Positions 7,308-12,080 of a stretch of DNA of 12,080 nucleotides are shown piece by piece (the stretch's first letter is position 1; each line of letters begins with the position of its first letter). Source of the DNA: Thermocaproicibacter sp002397355 (GTDB taxonomy: Bacteria; Bacillota; Clostridia; Oscillospirales; Acutalibacteraceae); the NCBI GenBank assembly GCA_036830905.1, contig DAISNS010000060.1, positions 1-12,080 of the forward strand, read 5' to 3'. The notes beneath the pieces were generated by a model. That model ran no database searches, was not told the origin of the DNA, and saw only the letters and a program-made list of their open reading frames with translations. Both the position numbers and the translations under genes were made by a program.

Positions 7308-7820
7308 TCAGTCCTCCCTTTCGCGGATCTGCGTGGCGAGCGCCCGGTTGAAGTAATAAGCCAGCGGCGTCAGCGCCACCGTATAAAGAAAAATGGGCAG
7401 ATAATGCTGCGTCAGCGCGTAGCCGGCGTCGCGGTAGCCGAGCAGCACGTAGAAGCACGCCCACTGCAGCAGCGTGAGCGCAGCCGAAACGGAGGCGGAG
7501 AGGATCATGGCCGTGAGCAGGTTCGTGCGCACCAGATCCGCCGCCATGCGCGAGACGCCGTGGCAGACGGCCGCCAGCAGCAGCCCGTGGAAACCGAGCA
7601 TGCTGCCGTAGCCGAAGTCGATGAGCAGGCCGCCGAAAAGCCCGAGCAGCGTGGCGGGCGTTTCCTCCTCGAACATCGCCATGGAGAGCACGGCGGGGAT
7701 CACGGCGACGGGCTTCGCGTTCCCCAGGAGAGGGACCAGCCCCGGCGTTTCCTGAAGGACGAAAACCGCGAGGATTTCAAGAAGGAAGGTCAGCCGGCGG
7801 AGAACGGTGTATTTCGTCAT
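7308..7820 (-). CDS. mreD: Rod shape-determining protein MreD
   Basis: Small integral membrane subunit of the elongation machinery, 170 residues. Hydrophobic segments lie near 8-24, 36-50, 55-86 (probably two), 101-127 and 140-158, consistent with five or six membrane passes. FGGLLIDFGYGSMLGFHGLLL is the characteristic central loop and helix. The start codon follows the mreC stop after one base (TGACATG) with only a weak purine-rich site (GGGG) upstream. Translation is therefore probably coupled to mreC. Divergent sequence is normal for MreD; the position between mreC and mrdA makes the call firm. Confidence 0.93.
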   Translation of the reverse strand: MTKYTVLRRLTFLLEILAVFVLQETPGLVPLLGNAKPVAVIPAVLSMAMFEEETPATLLGLFGGLLIDFGYGSMLGFHGLLLAAVCHGVSRMAADLVRTNLLTAMILSASVSAALTLLQWACFYVLLGYRDAGYALTQHYLPIFLYTVALTPLAYYFNRALATQIRERED

Positions 7821-7821
7821 G

Positions 7822-8709
7822 TCATTTCGCCCCGGAGGAAGACGAGGAAGCGGACGTGGCCGCGGGCAGGGCCTCCCCCTTGCCGAGGAACGAGGTGATG
7901 ACCATCACGTCCCGCACTTCCTTCACGTTTACGGCGGGCGTCACCTCGGCGTAAAGGGAGATGTCGGAGGTGCTGTGCTTCACGGCCTTTACCGTGCCGA
8001 CGATAAGGTTGCGCGGGAAGACGCCGCCGATGCCGTTCGTCACCACGATGTCGCCCGCGGCGACCTTCGCGCCGGCGGAAAGGTACTGCAGCCTCACCGT
8101 GTTCGCGTCGGCGGAGCGGAGGTCGCAGCCCACCACGCCCGCTTCGCGCGTGACCTTGTCGACCGCGCTGATCTTCGTCTCCGGCGAAAGCAGGGTGGTC
8201 ACCTTGCTGTAGGTCGCGCTCGCGGAGGAAACCCACCCCACCACGCCGTTCTCCGTCACCACCGGGTCGTTTTGCGAGATGCCGCTCTGCGTGCCCTGGT
8301 CGATGGTGAACTGGCCGAAGATGTTGTTCGGGTCGCGCCCCACCACGGCCGCGGCCACGGGCTTGAAATCCTGGTTTTCGTTTTTCATTTCGAGGAATTT
8401 CCGGAGCTGCGCGTTTTCCTGCTGGTAGGTGTAGTAGTTCACGAGTTTTTTGTTCATCTCGGCCACCTGCCGGCGCAGCTGCTCGTTCTCGGCTTCCAGC
8501 TCCGCCTTCGATTTTCCCGAGGCCTGCGCGACGGTCGCGGCGTTGTTCGCCACCATGGTGCTCACCCGCTGCATGGGGATGGCGACGTGGCCGAACAGCT
8601 TCGCGGTGAGCGAGCTGCCCGTGTTGGAAGTGTACAGCATCAGGCCGAGCATGAGGAAGAGCACGGCCACCAGGATTTTGGTGCCTGTCGATCGAAAGAC
8701 GTCCTTCAC
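7822..8709 (-). CDS. mreC: Rod shape-determining protein MreC
   Basis: Extracytoplasmic scaffold that binds PBP2 and activates the elongation complex; 295 residues. There is one membrane segment (about 11-27), then a coiled coil rich in Glu/Gln/Lys (about 62-110, including KAELEAENEQLRRQVAEMN). The beta-rich MreC domain follows with AAVVGRDPNNIFGQFTIDQG (120-139), VVTENGVVGWVSSAS and TNGIGGVFPRNLIVGTVKAV. The tail ATSASSSSSGAK is Ser-rich. The start codon is GTG, supported by AGGAGG about 7 bases upstream. It is first in the mreC-mreD-mrdA operon and has its own promoter. mreB, the usual upstream neighbour, is absent. Confidence 0.95.
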   Translation of the reverse strand: MKDVFRSTGTKILVAVLFLMLGLMLYTSNTGSSLTAKLFGHVAIPMQRVSTMVANNAATVAQASGKSKAELEAENEQLRRQVAEMNKKLVNYYTYQQENAQLRKFLEMKNENQDFKPVAAAVVGRDPNNIFGQFTIDQGTQSGISQNDPVVTENGVVGWVSSASATYSKVTTLLSPETKISAVDKVTREAGVVGCDLRSADANTVRLQYLSAGAKVAAGDIVVTNGIGGVFPRNLIVGTVKAVKHSTSDISLYAEVTPAVNVKEVRDVMVITSFLGKGEALPAATSASSSSSGAK

Positions 8710-8785
8710 ACGCTGCCTCCTGTCTTCAGAAACGGCCGGGCGACCGGCCGGGCGTTAGCCCCGTTCCATGTCTGCTTTCCGAAAT

Positions 8786-8814
8786 ATTATACCATGCTTC
8801 GCGCTTTCGCACCA
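8786..8814 (-). promoter_or_regulatory. Predicted promoter for mreC-mreD-mrdA (extended -10)
   Basis: A perfect TATAAT at 8791-8786 preceded by TGG (extended -10); the -35 region 17 bases further up (TGGTGC) is poor. Initiation near 8779 would leave a leader of about 70 bases before the mreC GTG. It lies just downstream of the UPF0340 terminator. Confidence 0.7.
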
Positions 8815-8820
8815 GCCCCG

Positions 8821-8862
8821 AAAAAAGGAAGCCCCGCGCGGCGGCGGGGCCGGAGCGCGGGG
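8821..8862 (-). terminator. Rho-independent terminator after the UPF0340 gene
   Basis: Stem CCCCGCGC (8862-8855) with GCGCGGGG (8839-8832) around a GC-rich 15-base loop, followed by CTTCCTTTTTT. It begins 13 bases beyond the stop codon and separates this gene from the mre operon. Confidence 0.85.
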
Positions 8863-8875
8863 AAGCGCCGGTCTT

Positions 8876-9430
8876 TTACCGGAGCAGGTCGTCGTAGTGG
8901 GCCCGCTCGCCGCCGATATATTTCGGGCGCGTGCGGGCGCAGACCACGTTCGCCTCCCCGACCTTCCGCACGGAGACGCGCACGGGCACCGCGACGGGCT
9001 GCAGGTGCATGCCGATCAGCGTGTCGCCGATGTCGATGCCGGCCTGCGCGGAGAGCTCCTCCACCGCCGCGGGGCGTTCGAACGCGCGGTAGGCGGCCGT
9101 GGCGAACGAGCCGCCCGCCTTCGGCTGCGGCACCGCGTTCACGATCGGCAGGCGGTGCGTTTCCGCCGCCTCGCGCTCCAGGATCAGCGCGCGGTTCAGG
9201 TGCTCGCAGCACTGCGCGGCCAGGTAGACGCCGTGCTCCTTCGCCACGGGGTAGATTGCGCCGAACACGGCTTCGCCCACTTCCGGGCTTGAGCCCGTGC
9301 CGATTTTCCGGCCGCAGATCTCGCTCGACGAACAGCCGACGACGAGAATGTCGCCCTTTTTCAGGTGCGCGGCTTTCAGCAGATCCTCCGCGGCCGTTTT
9401 CGCCTGCAGGGCGATCTCTTCATACATCAT
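8876..9430 (-). CDS. UPF0340 / TIGR01440 family protein (YwlG-like)
   Basis: A 184-residue protein of the conserved UPF0340 family (YwlG of Bacillus), common in Firmicutes and of unknown function. Diagnostic stretches are VGCSSSEICGRKIGTGSS (31-48), GVYLAAQCCEHLNRAL (67-82), VNAVPQPKAGGSFATAAY (98-115), the GIDIGDTLIGMHLQPVAVPVR region, and RPKYIGGERAHYD near the end. It contains Cys33 and the pair C74-C75, which could be functional, but no reaction can be assigned. The first of two adjacent ATG codons is chosen because GGAGG lies 6 bases before it. It appears to be a single-gene unit with its own promoter and terminator. No membrane segment or signal peptide is visible. Confidence 0.92.
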   Translation of the reverse strand: MMYEEIALQAKTAAEDLLKAAHLKKGDILVVGCSSSEICGRKIGTGSSPEVGEAVFGAIYPVAKEHGVYLAAQCCEHLNRALILEREAAETHRLPIVNAVPQPKAGGSFATAAYRAFERPAAVEELSAQAGIDIGDTLIGMHLQPVAVPVRVSVRKVGEANVVCARTRPKYIGGERAHYDDLLR

Positions 9431-9494
9431 GCAAAACCTCCTTGTATCGCAGGGCGGCGGTTCCCCGCCGGGCTGCGTCGCTTTCCACGGGATT

Positions 9495-9524
9495 ATTATA
9501 CCACAAATGCGAAGCGGCCGTTCA
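9495..9524 (-). promoter_or_regulatory. Predicted promoter for the UPF0340 gene (extended -10)
   Basis: Perfect TATAAT at 9500-9495 preceded by TGG (TTTGTGGTATAAT). A weak -35, TGAACG (9524-9519), with an 18-base spacer overlaps the stop codon of the preceding EamA gene. Initiation near 9488 gives a leader of about 57 bases. Confidence 0.7.
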
Positions 9525-9542
9525 GTTTTCCGTCCGCTTCGC
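9509..9542. repeat. Inverted repeat at the 3' end of the EamA gene
   Basis: Nine-base perfect arms GCGAAGCGG (9509-9517) and CCGCTTCGC (9534-9542) with a 16-base spacer. It straddles the EamA stop codon and ends just before the next promoter's -10. No T-run follows on the minus strand, so it is at best a weak terminator or a 3'-end stabilising hairpin. Confidence 0.55.
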
Positions 9543-10394
9543 GCTGCGAGCCAGGGCGCGGTCGCGCTGGACGCACCAGCCCGTGACGGACGCGAGGACG
9601 ACCGCGCCGCCCAGCAGCGCGAACGCGCCGGGCGCCTCGCCCGTAGCCAGGAAGACGAGCACCGGGTTCATCAGGGGCTCCAGCGCGCCGATGAGCGAGC
9701 ACGCGAGCGGGGGGCACCCGTTCAGCGCGAGCGCGTAGAAGACGTAGGAGAAGCCGACCTGGAAGATGCCGAGCGCAAGGATGCTCAGCGTGGCGGTGGC
9801 GGTGAACCGCGGCGGAAAGGCGGACGCGAACGAGAGCCCCACGCCCGCGGCGATGACGTGGGAGAACAGGATGCCGGAAAGCCGCGAGTCGCCGTCCGCC
9901 TTCCAGGAGACGAGGTAGCCCGCGGCGCAGACGACGCCGTTCAGGATCGAAAGGCAGTTGCCCGCCAGGTGGCCGGGCGTCAGGTGGTCGAAAAAGAAGA
10001 GCGAGATGCCGAAAAACACGGCGGCGACGACGATGTAGTCGGCCGCGTGGAACTTCTGCTTCAAAAACACGGCGGAGAAGATCATCAGGAACACCGGCGA
10101 CGTGTACTCCAGCACGATCGCGTTCGCCGCCGTCGTGAGCTTGTTGGAGACGACGAAGAAGAGCATCAGCATCCCCAGCAGCAGGCCGGAGGAAACGGAG
10201 TACCGGTTGAAGCGGATCTTCGCGCCGGTCGCGCGCATGAAAAAGAATACGACGAGCCCGCCCAGGAAGCTGCGCCCCCCGGCGATCACGAGCGCGTTCC
10301 ACGGGATCAGCTTGATCAGGACGCCGCTCGTGCTCCACAGAAGGGCCGCGGCCACCATGAAAAGCTCCGACTTGCGGCGGACGGATATCGGCAT
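9522..10394 (-). CDS. EamA / drug-metabolite transporter (DMT) family permease
   Basis: A 290-residue inner-membrane protein with two EamA repeats and about ten hydrophobic helices. The first half covers 9-135, with VAAALLWSTSGVLIKLIPWNA near the start and NAIVLEYTSPVFLMIFSAVF at 91-110. The second covers about 145-272, with the matching ALEPLMNPVLVFLATGE at 237-253. The basic tail RDRALARSAKRTEN is cytoplasmic. DMT proteins export small metabolites or amino acids by exchange, but substrate cannot be read from sequence. The frame is open far upstream through mutY. ATG 10394 is chosen because GAGGAG lies 11 bases before it and the first helix starts right after. It follows mutY by 44 bases with no terminator between, so cotranscription is likely. 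Confidence 0.9.
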   Translation of the reverse strand: MPISVRRKSELFMVAAALLWSTSGVLIKLIPWNALVIAGGRSFLGGLVVFFFMRATGAKIRFNRYSVSSGLLLGMLMLFFVVSNKLTTAANAIVLEYTSPVFLMIFSAVFLKQKFHAADYIVVAAVFFGISLFFFDHLTPGHLAGNCLSILNGVVCAAGYLVSWKADGDSRLSGILFSHVIAAGVGLSFASAFPPRFTATATLSILALGIFQVGFSYVFYALALNGCPPLACSLIGALEPLMNPVLVFLATGEAPGAFALLGGAVVLASVTGWCVQRDRALARSAKRTEN

Positions 10395-10438
10395 ACGGAA
10401 AAAATCTCCTCTCAGATTATCCTGCGGAAACGCGCCCG

Positions 10439-11488
10439 TCAGCCGGGCAGGCGCTCCAGGCAGCGCAGATAGGCGCGGAACGCGGTCGGCACGGCGTAGT
10501 CCTTCCGCAGGGCCGCGGCCGAGGCAAAGGCGAAAGCCGCCCCGCCGGTTTCCCCCACGCGGGCCAGCCAGCCGGTCATATGCCACTCCAGGTGGGTGAA
10601 GATGTGCTTCGCCGCCGGGAGCGGCTCCAGGCTTTCGGGGGAGACGCCCCACGCGCGCAGCGCGCGCTCCGCTTCCCCGCGGGAAAGCGCGCCCGGGGCG
10701 TTCGGGAACTCCCACATCCCGGCCAGCAGGCCGGAGTCCGGCCTGCGGCGCACGGCGGCCCTGCCGCCGCGCAGGATCAGGAAGACCGTCAGGTCCCGCA
10801 CCCTGCGCTCCGGCTTCGGCTCTTTCACGGGCAGCTCGGCCTGCGTGCCGGCGCGGTGCGCCTCGCACAGCCCTGCGAGCGGGCAGGCCGCGCAGAGCGG
10901 CGCGCCGTTGGGCAGGCAGACCGTCGCTCCGAGCTCCATCAGCGCCTGTGTGAACGCCCCGGCCCTGCCCGGCGGGTAGACGGCGCGCAGCGCCTCGCGC
11001 AGCTCGCGCCTCGCGGCGGGGTCGGACGTCCTCCTGCGCGAGCCCTCCAGCCGGGCGGCCACGCGCGCCACGTTGCCGTCCACGGCGGGCTCCGGCCGGC
11101 CGTAGGCGATGGAGGCGATGGCGCCGGCCGTATAGTCGCCGATGCCGGGCAGCTTTTTCAGCTCCGCGGCGGTTTCCGGCAGCCTGCCGCCGTATTCCCG
11201 CGCGACCGTCTGCGCCGCCTTTTTCAGGCTGCGGGCGCGGCTGTAATATCCCAACCCCTCCCAGAGCTTGAGGAGCCGCTCCTCCGGGACGCGCGCCAGC
11301 GCGTCCGCGTCCGGCAGCTCGCGCACGAAACGCTCGAAATACGGCTTGACGGCTTCCACGCGCGTCTGCTGCAGCATGATCTCCGAGATCCACACGCGGT
11401 ACGGCGTCGGCTCGCTCCGCCACGGCAGCTCGCGCGCGTTCGCCGCGTACCACTCCAGCAGCGGCGATACGATTTTTTGATATTCCAT
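10439..11488 (-). CDS. mutY: A/G-specific adenine glycosylase MutY
   Basis: Removes adenine mispaired with 8-oxoguanine or guanine, preventing G:C to T:A mutations; 349 residues. The N-terminal helical domain holds the catalytic Glu in VWISEIMLQQTRVE (E36). The helix-hairpin-helix is LPGIGDYTAGAIASIAYG (113-130), followed by the catalytic Asp in PAVDGNVARV (D137). The iron-sulfur loop has C191, C199, C202 and C208 (spacing 7-2-5, against 6-2-5 in E. coli; I recall 7 from other clostridia). The C-terminal Nudix-like 8-oxoG recognition domain spans about 225-349, with RRRPDSGLLAGMWEFPN and the FxH element F297-T-H299. The start at MEYQKIVSPLLEWY has GGGGAGGA 4 bases upstream. The frame extends 15 codons further, but only into repeat-derived low-complexity sequence. 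Confidence 0.96.
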   Translation of the reverse strand: MEYQKIVSPLLEWYAANARELPWRSEPTPYRVWISEIMLQQTRVEAVKPYFERFVRELPDADALARVPEERLLKLWEGLGYYSRARSLKKAAQTVAREYGGRLPETAAELKKLPGIGDYTAGAIASIAYGRPEPAVDGNVARVAARLEGSRRRTSDPAARRELREALRAVYPPGRAGAFTQALMELGATVCLPNGAPLCAACPLAGLCEAHRAGTQAELPVKEPKPERRVRDLTVFLILRGGRAAVRRRPDSGLLAGMWEFPNAPGALSRGEAERALRAWGVSPESLEPLPAAKHIFTHLEWHMTGWLARVGETGGAAFAFASAAALRKDYAVPTAFRAYLRCLERLPG

Positions 11489-11498
11489 CTTTCCTCCC

Positions 11499-11530
11499 CC
11501 TTCTTTTTCTTTGGAAAAAGAAAAAGAAGG
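11499..11530. repeat. Perfect 14-pair AT-rich hairpin heading repeat copy 1
   Basis: Arms CCTTCTTTTTCTTT (11499-11512) and AAAGAAAAAGAAGG (11517-11530) around GGAA. One arm is pure pyrimidine and the other pure purine. On the minus strand it abuts the mutY ribosome binding site GGAGG (11497-11493). Confidence 0.9.
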
Positions 11531-11612
11531 CAAAAAGAAACCGTGTCTCAGAATCGGGGCTCGCGGGAACCGGCCGTTTTATTGCTTGTAAGTGTCTGCG
11601 CCGAACGCCCGG
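11527..11612. repeat. Tandem direct repeat, copy 1 (about 86 bases)
   Basis: Begins AAGGCAAAAAGAAACCGTG and ends CGCCCGG. It matches the copy at 11632-11717 with an offset of exactly 105 bases and four mismatches by hand alignment (positions 11580, 11601, 11603 and 11605). The first 53 bases are identical. No open frame or protein family is apparent in it. Confidence 0.93.
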
Positions 11613-11621
11613 TCAAGACTT

Positions 11622-11635
11622 CCTTTGAAAAAAGG
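11622..11635. repeat. Short hairpin heading repeat copy 2
   Basis: CCTTT-GAAA-AAAGG directly before CAAAAAGAAACCG, the same relation that the longer hairpin has to copy 1. It looks like a contracted version of the same purine/pyrimidine stem. Confidence 0.65.
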
Positions 11636-11717
11636 CAAAAAGAAACCGTGTCTCAGAATCGGGGCTCGCGGGAACCGGCCGTTTCATTGCTTGTAAGTGT
11701 CTGCGTCAAGCGCCCGG
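11632..11717. repeat. Tandem direct repeat, copy 2 (about 86 bases)
   Basis: Second copy of the element at 11527-11612, with four differences. It is followed by CCCGCTCTTCT and then a GC-rich palindrome, whereas copy 1 is followed by copy 2's hairpin. Confidence 0.93.
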
Positions 11718-11728
11718 CCCGCTCTTCT

Positions 11729-11748
11729 AAGCGGGGCGCGCCCCGCTT
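11729..11748. repeat. Perfect 20-base GC-rich palindrome
   Basis: AAGCGGGGCG followed by its exact reverse complement with no loop. It lies 11 bases after repeat copy 2 and is followed by CAAAAGCGG. No T-run follows on either strand, so I do not call it a terminator. Confidence 0.8.
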
Positions 11749-11826
11749 CAAAAGCGGAAAGGCGGAAAAAAGCCGCCGGATCTCAAAAAAAGAACCGGCG
11801 CCCGTTTTCCACAGCGTTCGTTTTTT

Positions 11827-11855
11827 ATCATACCACAGTTTTTCCCCGGCGGGAA
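11827..11855 (-). promoter_or_regulatory. Predicted promoter toward mutY (extended -10)
   Basis: TTCCCG (11855-11850), 17-base spacer, TATGAT (11832-11827) preceded by TGG (CTGTGGTATGAT). Initiation near 11820 would give mutY a leader of about 330 bases containing both repeat copies and their hairpins. Confidence 0.5.
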
Positions 11856-12080
11856 GTCTCATTCCCCGTCGCGGAACCGGAAAATTTCCTCCGCGGTCTT
11901 GCCCGCGGAATCCGTTTGGGTTTCGGCTGCGAGGCGGCCGAATGCCGGCAGCCAAATGCTGCGCGACGCCCCGGCGTATAGGGCGGCGGAAACTTTTCGC
12001 TTATTCGGCCGGGAGAGCTTTTCAACTCTCCCGGCTCACGAAGCGAACGATTTTCACCGCTCTGCCCGCCGGGGCGAAGA
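11856..12080. other. Right-hand end without a convincing gene
   Basis: No recognisable protein in any frame. The only clear structure is a hairpin with arms GCCGGGAGAG (12008-12017) and CTCTCCCGGC (12026-12035) and an 8-base loop. It has no T-run on either side. On the minus strand a frame entering from the right edge stops inside this loop (stop 12024-12022, about 19 codons visible, ending ...KIVRFVSRES). The hairpin might therefore sit at the 3' end of a neighbouring gene, but this is too little to call. Confidence 0.4.

Noticed and set aside
5169..7898. 909-residue open frame on the plus strand, antisense to mrdA and mreD
   Set aside because: The minus-strand frame encodes a PBP2 with all three active-site motifs. 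The plus frame is His/Val/Arg-rich low-information sequence typical of antisense frames in GC-rich DNA, with no recognisable domain.
11527..11717. Tandem repeats as a CRISPR array
   Set aside because: There are only two copies, of about 86 bases, with a spacer under 20 bases that itself contains the second hairpin; no cas genes are present.
11601..11722. TTGAC-like sequences in the repeat on the minus strand as promoters
   Set aside because: No acceptable -10 occurs 16-18 bases downstream in either copy.
11653..11955. 100-residue minus-strand frame over repeat copy 2 and the palindrome
   Set aside because: It has no recognisable motif and no good ribosome binding site that I can see. It runs through repeat sequence and a predicted promoter, and is Arg-rich as expected of random GC-rich frames.

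Overview
The window is GC-rich (roughly 65% by eye). Every gene I can support lies on the minus strand. Gene content and style point to a high-GC member of the Clostridia, probably Oscillospirales/Ruminococcaceae-like (inference). The clues are strong GGAGG ribosome binding sites, a T-box leader on an aminoacyl-tRNA synthetase operon, a UPF0340/YwlG protein and a clostridial-type HisRS. I see no phage, transposase, CRISPR array, rRNA or tRNA.

Layout in transcription order (right to left). 12080-11489 is a roughly 590-base stretch without a convincing gene. It holds a probable promoter and an imperfect tandem repeat of about 86 bases, each copy beginning with an AT-rich hairpin of different length. 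Next come mutY (A/G-specific adenine glycosylase) and an EamA-type exporter gene, probably cotranscribed. A UPF0340 gene follows with its own extended -10 promoter and a clear terminator. Then comes the cell-elongation operon mreC-mreD-mrdA (PBP2), again with its own promoter and without mreB or rodA. A MinD-like ATPase gene and mgsA (methylglyoxal synthase) follow behind a further extended -10 promoter; minC and minE are absent here.

Immediately after mgsA lies a complete T-box riboswitch with Stem I, specifier loop, antiterminator and terminator. It controls hisS - serine hydrolase - methyltransferase - aspS. aspS runs off the left edge. Although hisS is the first gene, both tRNA-reading elements of the leader fit tRNA-Asp: the specifier reads GAC and the T-box variable base is C, matching discriminator G73. 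The operon therefore appears to sense aspartyl-tRNA charging and to place HisRS, AspRS and two interposed enzymes under that control.

Most of this is housekeeping: translation, cell-wall elongation, DNA repair and central carbon overflow. I found no evidence of a novel multi-gene system. The points most worth checking are the Asp-reading T-box with its cargo genes and the hairpin-headed tandem repeat before mutY.
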